From Thaumasiovibrio sp043421945 (GTDB lineage Bacteria; Pseudomonadota; Gammaproteobacteria; Enterobacterales; Vibrionaceae): a stretch of 46,094 nt of DNA. How positions within the stretch are numbered: the stretch's first letter is position 1; the number at the start of each line of letters is the position of its first letter. The notes beneath the pieces are model-generated. The model was not told where the DNA came from. It did not search any database and saw only the letters and a list, made by a program, of their open reading frames with translations. Both the position numbers and the translations under genes were made by a program. Positions 1 to 8,096 of this stretch are shown here, piece by piece. The stretch is from contig JBHOGO010000029.1 of NCBI GenBank assembly GCA_043421945.1, positions 1 to 46,094 of the forward strand, read 5' to 3'.

Positions 1-74
1 GCGGTAGTTCAGTTGGTTAGAATACCGGCCTGTCACGCCGGGGGTCGCGGGTTCGAGTCCCGTCCGCTCCGCCA
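1..74 (+). tRNA. tRNA-Asp (GTC), 5' end cut by window edge
   Basis: The sequence matches the bacterial tRNA-Asp cloverleaf: D-arm AGTTGGTTAG, anticodon GTC at 32-34 in the loop CTGTCAC, T-loop GTTCGAGTC, and an encoded CCA end at 72-74. The acceptor strand CCGCTCC at the 3' side pairs with GGAGCGG, of which the first three bases lie outside the window. A strong intrinsic terminator follows at once, so this is the last gene of its transcript, possibly the end of a tRNA cluster or an rRNA operon; the upstream part is not visible. Confidence 0.97.
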
Positions 75-84
75 CTTCTTAAGA

Positions 85-113
85 AGCCTCGCTAGAAATA
101 GCGGGGCTTTTTT
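85..113 (+). terminator. Intrinsic terminator after tRNA-Asp
   Basis: GCCTCGCT and AGCGGGGC form an 8-bp stem (one T-G wobble) around a short loop, followed by six T residues. It lies about ten bases after the tRNA CCA end and closes that transcript. Confidence 0.9.
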
Positions 114-264
114 ACGTCTGAAGGTTATGTTCGCCCTACAGTCGAATTTATATCACTCCTTGTACATACCATGTTATTCCTTCCTAATAGGAATGAATTT
201 AATAGCGGTAATTCTCTGCGAGAAAGTGATCTTTTAACGGATAATGGTCTCTCGGAGGTCATTA

Positions 265-1491
265 ATGTCAAATAAGTTTATTTTCCGCCCAGTTTTATTC
301 GCATGCCTTATCGTTAGTATTGGTCAATTTAGTGTCGGCCTATTATTTCCAGCGTTACCATGGATAGCTCAAGAATTTCAGCTTTCAGCTGATCAAGTCC
401 AGCGACTTATCTCTTACTATTTACTCGGGTTTGGGCCATCTCAGCTACTTTACGGCCCGCTTTCAGATGCCTGGGGGCGCAAGCCTATTTTGTTGATAGG
501 ATTGCTTTTAGCCATTCTCGGGTTAATGGCTTCTGTTATTGGCGCAGGACACTTTGAGTGGTTACTTTGGGGACGGTTTATACAAGGGCTAGGCGCAGGG
601 TGTTGTGCTGTATTAGCAAGAGCGTGTATTCGAGATAGCTATGCGGCTAAGCACCTTCCGCAAGCAATGACATGGCTGGCAATAGTCGCTTCTTTTTGTC
701 CTATTGTTGCACCAGTCATTGGTGGCTTTGTAAATCATCATATGGGTTGGCTAGCGGTCTTTATATCGCTTTTATCGTATGTAGTATTAGTTTGGTTTAC
801 ACTCATTCTCGCTTTTAAAGAGACATCACAGCAACGCCATAAAGCGCCAACACCCGCGAAAATGTTAAAAGATTACAGGCAGTTAATTGTATCTCGATAT
901 TTTATTAGCTTTGCAGGTATAGGTTGGTTGAATTATAGCTTGGTGGTTGTTTCTATCTCTCTAATGCCTTTCGTCATGCAGGTACAGGTAGGGATGACAT
1001 CTGATGAATATGCTATATGGGCACTTATTCCTGCCTGTGGCTTACTTCTCGGTAGTATGATTTGTAATCGTATTCGACCGCAAATCGGTACGAAGAAGAT
1101 GCTAATGACAGCACCAATCATTCAGCTTGTCGCGGGAGTGTGGCTGATTTTATCACCACTGAGTCCTATGTATTTGATGGCTGGACAGTTCATTATGGTT
1201 GTTGCTAATGGAATCGCATTTCCATGCTCACAAAGCCAATTACTCATACCGTTTAAACGTAATGCAGGTACTGTTGCAGCGCTTTCTGGAGCCTGTCAGA
1301 TGGTATTCGCATCATTACTGAGTATGGCGTTAATGTCGCTTGGGATTAGCCAAGCATGGCACTTAGGCACATTACTGCTAATAGCAGGCGCAATAAGCTA
1401 CTCGTTAATCAGCGTTGGATTTCGGTCACAGCATGTTGAAGTAGAACCGACACTATCAGCAAAAGTGATAGAAGGGGTACATGACTCGTAA
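265..1491 (+). CDS. MFS drug-resistance transporter, EmrD/Bcr type
   Basis: A 408-residue, very hydrophobic 12-helix protein of the major facilitator superfamily, DHA1 (Bcr/CflA/EmrD) group. The loop between helices 2 and 3 carries the MFS motif A as GPLSDAWGRKP (around residues 65-75), and WGRFIQGLGAGCCAVLARA is the usual helix-4 motif (R-x-x-Q-G-x-G). Such pumps expel hydrophobic drugs or bile-like compounds across the inner membrane using the proton gradient; the substrate here is unknown. An in-frame ATG exists at 244, but GGAGG at 254-258 sits six bases before the ATG at 265, so 265 is preferred. The gene is monocistronic: a tRNA terminator lies upstream and a two-way terminator downstream. 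EmrD is the closest family I recall, but the exact orthology is unsure. Confidence 0.85.
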   Translation: MSNKFIFRPVLFACLIVSIGQFSVGLLFPALPWIAQEFQLSADQVQRLISYYLLGFGPSQLLYGPLSDAWGRKPILLIGLLLAILGLMASVIGAGHFEWLLWGRFIQGLGAGCCAVLARACIRDSYAAKHLPQAMTWLAIVASFCPIVAPVIGGFVNHHMGWLAVFISLLSYVVLVWFTLILAFKETSQQRHKAPTPAKMLKDYRQLIVSRYFISFAGIGWLNYSLVVVSISLMPFVMQVQVGMTSDEYAIWALIPACGLLLGSMICNRIRPQIGTKKMLMTAPIIQLVAGVWLILSPLSPMYLMAGQFIMVVANGIAFPCSQSQLLIPFKRNAGTVAALSGACQMVFASLLSMALMSLGISQAWHLGTLLLIAGAISYSLISVGFRSQHVEVEPTLSAKVIEGVHDS

Positions 1492-1594
1492 GTCATTCTC
1501 TACTTTCTAGCAAGAGAATTGTCTTCGGTTATGAATAGCTCTTTTCCGCGATGGCATTTCGCACGATGAAGCATAATAGGTAGCTATGGATTGA

Positions 1595-1620
1595 AAAAGC
1601 CTCCAACTTAGGAGGCTTTT
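1595..1620. terminator. Two-way intrinsic terminator between transporter and dapD
   Basis: AAAAGCCTCC and GGAGGCTTTT make a perfect 10-bp stem with a 6-base loop. A T-tract follows on both strands, fitting the convergent genes on either side. Confidence 0.92.
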
Positions 1621-1673
1621 ATTTATCCCTTGGTATCTACACTTAAGGGCTCTTCACTTTGGCTTAAAGTGGA

Positions 1674-2705
1674 TTAGTTATTGCTATGTAGTTCGCTGTT
1701 TAGCTCTACTGCAGATTTATTCGCTAGACATTCAATTTGACCCGTCACTGAATTACGACGGAATAGAAGATCCGAAACACCTGCAAGATCACGAGCTTTT
1801 ACCATTTCAACTTCTTGGCCACTCTTATCTAGCATACGAACTTTCGAACCTGCTGTTACGTAAAGACCTGATTCGATTGTACAACGATCGCCCATTGGGA
1901 AACCAAGACCCGCATTCGCACCTAATAGGCTGTTTTCACCGATAGAGACAACGACTTTACCGCCACCAGATAGTGTACCCATTATAGATGCGCCACCACC
2001 AATATCTGAACCTTCACCAACCATAACACCAGCAGAGATACGGCCTTCAACCATGCTAACGCCGGCAGTACCAGCATTAAAGTTAATGAAGCCTTCGTGC
2101 ATGACTGTTGTGCCTTCACCCACATGTGCACCCAAACGAACACGAGAAGTATCTGCGATACGAACTCCTGTAGGAACAACGTAGTCGACCATTTTAGGGA
2201 ATTTATCAACACAGTCGACAGTGATCACTTCGCCATTTAGACGAGCATCCATTTGGCGCTCAGCAAGCTCAGGAAGGTCGATAGGACCTTGGTTCGTCCA
2301 CGCAATGTTGTGTAGTAAACCGAAGATACCATCAAGGATAATACCGTGTGGTTGTACAAGACGGTTTGAGATAAGTTGAAGCTTCAAGAAACCTTCAGCT
2401 ACAGAGCTTGGTTGCTCGTCGCTGGCAAGAATAACAACCACTAGTGGCTGCTCAGAAGAGGCAGCTTTTGTTGCGAATAGTGCTGACTGTGCTTCCCCTG
2501 CTGCCTCGAATGCTGTCGCAAGAGCAGCCATTTGAGAAGAGGCGATTTCTAGCGCTTGGTTACCTTCTTTGTAGCCTGCAACTTCTGCAATAGCACTCAC
2601 TAATGCATCGTTTGGGTTAAGGATTGGTGCAGGGAAAAATGCTTCGATGATTTTGCCGTCACGGTTTTTTGTTGCCGTACCCAAAGCAAGTGCAAAACTA
2701 GCCAT
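1674..2705 (-). CDS. dapD: 2,3,4,5-tetrahydropyridine-2,6-dicarboxylate N-succinyltransferase
   Basis: DapD transfers a succinyl group from succinyl-CoA to tetrahydrodipicolinate, a cytoplasmic step of the succinylase route to meso-diaminopimelate and lysine. The 343-residue product is the long form that I associate with Vibrio and Pseudomonas rather than the 274-residue E. coli form. The middle (about 170-300) shows the left-handed beta-helix typical of hexapeptide acyltransferases: repeated turns such as VRLGAHVGEGTTVMHEGFIN, NAGTAGVSMVEGRISAGV and GEGSDIGGGASIMGTLSGGG. A longer start exists at 2720, but on the minus strand GGAGA precedes the ATG at 2705 by eight bases and the product then begins MASFALALG, which fits family members. 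The gene has its own upstream region with a 16-bp palindrome (2735-2750). Confidence 0.96.
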   Translation of the reverse strand: MASFALALGTATKNRDGKIIEAFFPAPILNPNDALVSAIAEVAGYKEGNQALEIASSQMAALATAFEAAGEAQSALFATKAASSEQPLVVVILASDEQPSSVAEGFLKLQLISNRLVQPHGIILDGIFGLLHNIAWTNQGPIDLPELAERQMDARLNGEVITVDCVDKFPKMVDYVVPTGVRIADTSRVRLGAHVGEGTTVMHEGFINFNAGTAGVSMVEGRISAGVMVGEGSDIGGGASIMGTLSGGGKVVVSIGENSLLGANAGLGFPMGDRCTIESGLYVTAGSKVRMLDKSGQEVEMVKARDLAGVSDLLFRRNSVTGQIECLANKSAVELNSELHSNN

Positions 2706-2734
2706 GTAAGTTGTCTCCATTAAAAGGTCTATTA

Positions 2735-2750
2735 CACGTCATGTGACGTG
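2735..2750. promoter_or_regulatory. 16-bp perfect palindrome upstream of dapD
   Basis: CACGTCATGTGACGTG is fully symmetric (arms CACGTCA/TGACGTG, centre TG). It lies 30 bases before the dapD start on the minus strand. It may be an operator for a dimeric regulator or a small 5'-leader hairpin; no known regulator is assigned. Confidence 0.5.
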
Positions 2751-2935
2751 AATCAAAAAAGTTATCAGTCATCATAATGACACAACCTGATTGAGTGAAG
2801 CCCTTAGACGCATTTTCTATCAAAATAAAATGAATGAGGTGAATCGTACCTTTCAATGCAGTGATGAGAGCCATTACTTGCGTAGGTGGACTTATGCAAT
2901 AAAAAACGAAATGAAGAGAAACTTTGAGAGTGGGG

Positions 2936-2959
2936 AAAAAAGCCTGATTCACAGGCTTT
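2936..2959 (-). terminator. Intrinsic terminator of yebG
   Basis: Read on the minus strand, AAAGCCTG and CAGGCTTT form an 8-bp stem with a 5-base loop followed by a run of T. It sits 20 bases after the yebG stop. Confidence 0.9.
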
Positions 2960-2979
2960 CATCTTGATGAGAGTGTTTT

Positions 2980-3264
2980 TTAAGCGGCGTCGTCGATAGC
3001 TTCAGGCTTTGCTGCTTTCTTTTTTGGAGCAGGTTTACGTTTTGCCCCAAGTGCTTCAAGCACATCTTCGCGGTTTTCGGCTAAGAACATTGCTAGCTCT
3101 TCGCGTTTACCTTCATCTTCAAGCAATTCACTTTTCTCAATAACAGTGAATAGGGCATCTGCCATATCAAGCATTTTGTCATAAGCGTCGGCGTCGGCTT
3201 TAGAGGTGAAAGTCATTTTTTCTTCTCCGTTTCGCTCTACCACGTATTTAATGATAACAGCCAT
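2980..3264 (-). CDS. yebG: DNA damage-inducible protein YebG
   Basis: The first half (MAVIIKYVVERNGEEKMTFT, then SKADADAYDKMLDMADAL) closely follows E. coli YebG as I recall it (same GEEKM-FTSK-ADAYDKMLD pattern), and the 94-residue length matches. YebG is a small SOS-regulated protein of unclear biochemical function. The C-terminus here is a basic, alanine-proline-lysine tail (around 75-88, RKPAPKKKAAKPEA), which could contact nucleic acid; that is inference. The start ATG at 3264 lies 20 bases from a near-ideal LexA box, which supports both the start and LexA control. A terminator follows directly, so it is a single-gene transcript. Confidence 0.95.
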   Translation of the reverse strand: MAVIIKYVVERNGEEKMTFTSKADADAYDKMLDMADALFTVIEKSELLEDEGKREELAMFLAENREDVLEALGAKRKPAPKKKAAKPEAIDDAA

Positions 3265-3284
3265 GGTTCGTCTCCAAGTTGATT

Positions 3285-3304
3285 TACTGGCTTTTTATAC
3301 AGTA
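3285..3304. promoter_or_regulatory. LexA (SOS) box between yebG and the glycosylase gene
   Basis: TACTG-N10-CAGTA, with the spacer GCTTTTTATA, gives both perfect 5-base ends of the gamma-proteobacterial LexA site. It is 20 bp from the yebG start and 39 bp from the likely start of the divergent glycosylase gene, so one LexA dimer could repress both. Confidence 0.92.
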
Positions 3305-3343
3305 GCATGGTAGGTGATGTCCAGTCTGGAGAGAAAAAACGCG

Positions 3344-4030
3344 ATGACACAGGAAAAATTCACCTCAATCTATCAACGTGCTGCTGAGCGAAAGGGAGGC
3401 GTACTCGCACTTAAAGAGCGTCTTTCTGCCCCGCTGTCAGGGAATGAATTATTAATGGTACCCGATGATCGATGGCTTGCCGCGATGAGTCAGAAGGTCT
3501 TTCAGTCAGGACTTAGTTGGCAAGTCGTACGTAATAAGTGGGCAGGTTTTGAAGAGGTCTTTTGGGGCTTTGATATTGAAAAGCTGCTAATGATGCCGGA
3601 TGACATGTGGGAGCGAAAGTCACAAGATACTAAAATTATTCGTCATTTTACGAAAGTGAAAACCATTAAATCGAATGCTGAAATGATCTACCAACTACAG
3701 CAGTCACATGGCAGCTTCAGTGAGTTTATCGCTCAGTGGCCAGTCAATGACATTATCGGTCTGTGGGCTTACCTCAAACAGCATGGGGAGCGCTTGGGGG
3801 GGAATACTGGGGCTTATACGTTGCGTGTGATGGGGAAAGATACGTTTTTGCTGACTAAAGATGTAGAAGATTACTTACGCCATACCGATATTATTTCGGG
3901 AGGTATCAACACGAAGCGCTCCCACGCAGCAGCACAAGCGGCTTTTAATGAATGGCAGCAGCAAAGTGGGCTTTCTCTTTGTGAAATTAGCCAAGTAATC
4001 GCCTTTAGTGTGGGAGATAACCGCTATTAG
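3344..4030 (+). CDS. DNA-3-methyladenine glycosylase I family protein
   Basis: A 228-residue member of the Tag-like family of helix-hairpin-helix-fold base-excision glycosylases, which remove alkylated bases such as 3-methyladenine. Segments that fit the family are DDRWLAAMSQKVFQSGLSW, GFEEVFWGFDIEKLLMMPDD and RLGGNTGAYTLRVMGKDTFL. E. coli Tag carries a zinc site made by an N-terminal Cys and a C-terminal Cys/His cluster. Here the only cysteine is in SLCEISQV near the end, so the zinc site seems absent, as in a separate Tag-like subgroup. GTG 3314 and ATG 3317 are also in frame, but GGAGA at 3328-3332 favours ATG 3344. The gene is divergent from yebG across a LexA box, so damage-inducible expression is likely. 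Confidence 0.82.
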   Translation: MTQEKFTSIYQRAAERKGGVLALKERLSAPLSGNELLMVPDDRWLAAMSQKVFQSGLSWQVVRNKWAGFEEVFWGFDIEKLLMMPDDMWERKSQDTKIIRHFTKVKTIKSNAEMIYQLQQSHGSFSEFIAQWPVNDIIGLWAYLKQHGERLGGNTGAYTLRVMGKDTFLLTKDVEDYLRHTDIISGGINTKRSHAAAQAAFNEWQQQSGLSLCEISQVIAFSVGDNRY

Positions 4031-4499
4031 AGCATTGTTTGTGACTCTATCTCGCAAGCCTTGTTGTCGGATATTCCACTGACTTTACTGGCAGAAGTGA
4101 ATGAGCGGCTCTTAATCGCCGGTTATGGTACTTCTGTTAGTCACAGATCAAATTGTATTGCCGACTTAGATCGGCAGTGCTTACTCGATAAGTCGATCTT
4201 CTTTATATGTCAGGCGGCATTCTTTATTGCTTATTGCTTATTGCTGACGGTAATAGTCGATTACGTCGTTTGTCGTTACATGCTGCATTATCGTTGACTG
4301 AAATACAGATAGTGGCACTACATGGCATGGTTATTATGAGGTTATGTAGTCTTGCAGAATAAGATAATTAACTGTTTTTAAGTTAACGCTTTGCTGAAAA
4401 ATAGAGCGGTGATGCAAGGTTAGTGTGATGTTTGATTGACGCAAAAGGGTCTATTCACTAACGTGGGAATATCTTTCTTTATTTCCTGCGAGCGCCGCT
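4031..4499 (+). other. 469-bp spacer with decayed-looking coding sequence
   Basis: The reading frame of the glycosylase gene stays open for about 89 codons after its TAG stop (to 4297) and reads like ordinary protein at first (for example SDIPLTLLAEVNERLLIAGY). In another frame, ATG 4207 to TAA 4362 gives 51 codons, including SRLRRLSLHAALSLTEIQIV. Together they could be a frameshifted gene remnant, but I recognise no family and see no ribosome-binding site. I see no terminator with a T-run and no clear promoter for recC here. Confidence 0.3.
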
Positions 4500-7400
4500 G
4501 TGTTTACCGTCTACCACTCAAATCAATTAGATATATTAAAATCTCTATTGGTCGAACTGATTCGTCGCGATCCATTGCAGAACCCATTGGAAGCCGAACA
4601 GATTCTTGTTCAGAGCCCTGGCATGTCGCAGTGGCTCAAATTAGTGTTAGCAGAAGAGCAGGGAATCGCTGCAAATCTGAACTTCCCTCTGCCTGCGACA
4701 TTTATCTGGCAGCTCTTTATTGATGTGCTAGATGATGTACCTCAACGCAGTGCATTTAATAAAGAAGCGATGACGTGGAAACTGGTTAAATTACTTCCAG
4801 ATATGCTGTCGTTGCCAGAGTTTGAGCCTCTCGACATTTATTTAGCTGAAGACAGTGATGGATTAAAAACGTATCAGTTAGCAGGAAAAATTGCGGATAT
4901 TTTCGACCAATACTTAGTGTATCGCCCTGAGTGGATAGAGGAATGGGAAGCGGGCAGAGTCGTGGAAGAACATGATGGTCAGCACCCATGGCAACCCCTA
5001 CTATGGCGTGCCGTGTATGAGCAAACTTTAGCCTTAGGTCAGTCTCACTTTCACCGTGGGAACCTCTACCAATCGTTTATTGAATCACTAGTACGACATC
5101 ATGAAAATGGCACGGTTCCGCCCAACCTTCCGTCGCGTTTATTTGTCTTTGGTATTTCTGCATTGCCGCCTCGCTACCTAGACGCCTTACAGGCACTCGG
5201 GCAGCATATTGACGTGCACCTTATGTTTACCAACCCATGTCAGCATTATTGGGGCGATATTCGAGATCAACGCTTTATTGATAAGATGGCTAAACGGATG
5301 CACCGCCAGATTGTGTGGCGTGATGGGGAGAGTGAAATAGTCGGTGAGCAACATACACTAAAAGGTGGAGTGGATGCTTATCGTGTCGATGAGAATGACG
5401 ATGTGAGTCAATCCTATCAAATTGGTAACAGTTTGCTTGCTTCGATGGGGAAACTAGGTCGCGATAACCTTTGCTTACTTGCTGACAAAGAAGCGCTTGA
5501 TATCGATGCCTTTGTTGACGTTGAGAGAAGGGGGCTCTTGCAGCACCTTCAAGCAGACATCCTCGATCTTGAAGACCGCCCAGCAGATAGTCTTGCGACG
5601 GATAGCCAGCATAAAATAAGCATCGATATGCCAGATAGCAGTCTATCGATTCATGGCTGCCACAGTCCTATGAGAGAGGTTGAAGTCCTTCAAGACCAAT
5701 TGCTTGCTATGTTTGACTGCGATCCTAGCTTAACAGCACGCGATATTGTGGTGATGGTGTCTGATATCAATCAGTACAGTCCTGCGATTCAAGCGGTCTT
5801 CGGTAATGCAAGTAGCGAACGCTATATTCCTTTTTCAATCTCAGACAGAACCGCGGATACTGAAAACCCGATTCTGTTAGCTTTCCATCATCTACTGCTG
5901 ATCCCTCGACAGCGCTGTAGTGCCTCAGATCTACAGGCCATATTAGAAGTACCAGCGGTAATGCGTCGCTTTGGAATGACAAGTGAGCAACTGCCTACCT
6001 TGACGCAATGGCTCCAGGAATGTGGTGTTCGTTGGGGTCTAAATGCACAGACCGCTGAACAGTTCGACCTCCCTGCCCAACATGCCAATACTTGGTTATT
6101 TGGTTTGCAAAGAATGTTGCTCGGCCATGCGATGCCGGTGGAGATGGGGATCTATCAAGGCCAGCTACCTTATGAAGAAGTACAAGGGCTGAATGCAGAG
6201 CTTGCTGGTAAGCTCGGGCAATTTATTGAGACCATTATCTGGTTACGTGAAGCGCTATCTCAACCACACACAGGAGCTGAGTGGCAGGCGTTGATTAACG
6301 AACTCCTCGCCAGAATGTTTAGCTTTGATATTGACGATGAGCGCGTCGTGACGATGATTCGCGATAAGAGTGAGCACTTATTATCACAGCTAAATGATGC
6401 CGAGTTTGCTGCACCTATTGGTCATGCCATTGTCGTGAGTTATTTCCGACAAGCACTCAACAATGAGCGAGTCTCACAGCGATTTCTTGCAGGACAGGTA
6501 AACTTTTGTACATTAATGCCAATGCGATCCATTCCTTTTCGGGTTGTTTGCCTGCTTGGTATGAATGATGGCAATTATCCGCGAAGTGTTGCCCCTGAAG
6601 GGTTTGACTTAATGGTCAATCATACCCAGCGAGGTGACCGATCGCGCCGTGACGATGACCGCTACCTGTTTTTAGAAGCTTTACTCTCTGCTCAGGATAC
6701 GCTCTATATCAGCTATCTAGGGCGATCGATTCAAGATAATGCAGAGATGTCTCCTTCGCTACTCGTGACCGAACTCCTTGAGTATTGTCAGGCCGGTTTT
6801 TGTATCGAGGGCGATGAAATGTTACTGCCGGCTGAATCCTCGCAAAAACTGAAAGAGGCGCTTGTCTCTATTCATAGCTTAACCCCTTATAGTGCATCTG
6901 CCTTTCGAGGGGATCAGCCGAGCTACGCCAAAGAGTGGCTGCCTGCCGTTAACCTTACGGGTCAAGCCGCTGCCCCTTTTAAGTTGAATGCATTATTGCC
7001 GTATGAGCATGCGGATGAAGTTGTTTCGCTGCCTGAGTTACTACGTTATTGGCGTTTACCGGTGCAATACTTCTTTAACCGTCGTTTAAAAGTGTGGTTT
7101 GGTGAGCCTAGAAACAATATTGAAGATGATGAGCCCTTCTTATTTGAGCCATTAGCACGGTATCAAGTACGCCAAGCCCTGCTTGATTGGGTGATCCTCA
7201 AAGGGGACAGTGAAACATCTTTACAAGGCTTTAGGGATTATCAGCATGCCGCAGGGCAGTTACCACACGCTGCTTTTGGTGCTCTCACATTAACGGATGT
7301 TGAAGAGGATATCCTGCCGTTGGGGGCTCGTATCGCTGAATTAGCACAAGGTGAAGCACAAAGTATTGAAGTGCGCCTACCGGGTCTAGAAGGTTGGATT

Positions 7401-7862
7401 CGCCAGGTATACCCTGTGGGGTTATTACGTTATCGACCAGGTAGTTGGCGTAGCCAAGATCTGCTGGCAACGTGGTTAGAGCACTTATGTTTGCACGCTA
7501 TGGGATATCGTTCGGAGAGCTATTTCATTGCACTTGATGCCGATTTGGTTTTTCAGCCAGTAGACAAAGAGGAAGCAAAAGTGTTGTTGAAAGAGTACTT
7601 GGAAGGCATGAAGGCTGGGTTAGACACCCCTCACGCCTACTTCCCCAAAACGGTATTAGCAGCGTTGCAGGATCCAGAAAAAGCACCTCAGAAAATGCAG
7701 CAAGCCTTTGAGTCAGGGTTTACACCGGGAGAAGGTGAAAATGCCTATATTCATCGGGTTTGGCCACGTTGGGATGACGAACTGCAAAAGCAGGTTTCAG
7801 CAGAAGCGATTCGATGGCTCGAACCCGCATGGCTAAACGTAGAGGTAAAGGGTAAGAAGTAG
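4500..7862 (+). CDS. recC: Exodeoxyribonuclease V gamma subunit RecC
   Basis: The 1120-residue product matches RecC in length (E. coli 1122) and opening: VYHSNQLDILKSLLVEL, ILVQSPGMSQWLKLVLAEE, GIAANLNFPLPATFIWQLF. RecC is the scaffold of the cytoplasmic RecBCD helicase-nuclease. It is a dead helicase-like protein that splits the two strands and reads the Chi sequence in the exit channel; FDQYLVYRPEWIEEWE and LMPMRSIPFRVVCLLGMNDG are typical conserved blocks. The start is GTG at 4500, the only start that gives the conserved N-terminus without an extension. No clear Shine-Dalgarno is visible. recB follows after a 234-bp structured spacer, where E. coli instead has ptrA. The Chi sequence recognised by this lineage cannot be deduced here. 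Confidence 0.97.
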   Translation: MFTVYHSNQLDILKSLLVELIRRDPLQNPLEAEQILVQSPGMSQWLKLVLAEEQGIAANLNFPLPATFIWQLFIDVLDDVPQRSAFNKEAMTWKLVKLLPDMLSLPEFEPLDIYLAEDSDGLKTYQLAGKIADIFDQYLVYRPEWIEEWEAGRVVEEHDGQHPWQPLLWRAVYEQTLALGQSHFHRGNLYQSFIESLVRHHENGTVPPNLPSRLFVFGISALPPRYLDALQALGQHIDVHLMFTNPCQHYWGDIRDQRFIDKMAKRMHRQIVWRDGESEIVGEQHTLKGGVDAYRVDENDDVSQSYQIGNSLLASMGKLGRDNLCLLADKEALDIDAFVDVERRGLLQHLQADILDLEDRPADSLATDSQHKISIDMPDSSLSIHGCHSPMREVEVLQDQLLAMFDCDPSLTARDIVVMVSDINQYSPAIQAVFGNASSERYIPFSISDRTADTENPILLAFHHLLLIPRQRCSASDLQAILEVPAVMRRFGMTSEQLPTLTQWLQECGVRWGLNAQTAEQFDLPAQHANTWLFGLQRMLLGHAMPVEMGIYQGQLPYEEVQGLNAELAGKLGQFIETIIWLREALSQPHTGAEWQALINELLARMFSFDIDDERVVTMIRDKSEHLLSQLNDAEFAAPIGHAIVVSYFRQALNNERVSQRFLAGQVNFCTLMPMRSIPFRVVCLLGMNDGNYPRSVAPEGFDLMVNHTQRGDRSRRDDDRYLFLEALLSAQDTLYISYLGRSIQDNAEMSPSLLVTELLEYCQAGFCIEGDEMLLPAESSQKLKEALVSIHSLTPYSASAFRGDQPSYAKEWLPAVNLTGQAAAPFKLNALLPYEHADEVVSLPELLRYWRLPVQYFFNRRLKVWFGEPRNNIEDDEPFLFEPLARYQVRQALLDWVILKGDSETSLQGFRDYQHAAGQLPHAAFGALTLTDVEEDILPLGARIAELAQGEAQSIEVRLPGLEGWIRQVYPVGLLRYRPGSWRSQDLLATWLEHLCLHAMGYRSESYFIALDADLVFQPVDKEEAKVLLKEYLEGMKAGLDTPHAYFPKTVLAALQDPEKAPQKMQQAFESGFTPGEGENAYIHRVWPRWDDELQKQVSAEAIRWLEPAWLNVEVKGKK

Positions 7863-7863
7863 T

Positions 7864-8057
7864 GTGGTCGCCGACAAAGCATTGTTTTGTGTAGGGATTT
7901 TGTCTGACGACCACCGGCCAGAGGTGACCTGTTTCTGGCCTCGTACTTTACGCAAACTGGTTAATATAAACCGTGAATTACATCGCATCTTGATAGATGC
8001 ATTGATAGCAACAAGAAGCAGAAAAGCAGAATGATCGACTAAGTCACATATTCTGCT
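7864..8057 (+). other. Spacer with four predicted hairpins between recC and recB
   Basis: The recC-recB gap holds, in order: GTGGTCG (7864-7870) pairing with CGACCAC (7908-7914), with GACAAA/TTTGTC nested inside; GGCCAGA (7916-7922) with TCTGGCC (7934-7940); GCATCT (7985-7990) with AGATGC (7995-8000); and AGCAGAAT (8025-8032) with ATTCTGCT (8050-8057). None has a T-run, so they are not intrinsic terminators. They may be processing or translation-control structures, or a small repeat element. Confidence 0.5.
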
Positions 8058-8096
8058 GACTAACTGCCACGCACTCATAGTTGAATGAGAGAGACC

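Noticed and set aside
4436..4723. 95-codon open frame at the recC start
   Set aside because: It overlaps the conserved N-terminal coding region of recC in another frame and has no recognisable protein features.
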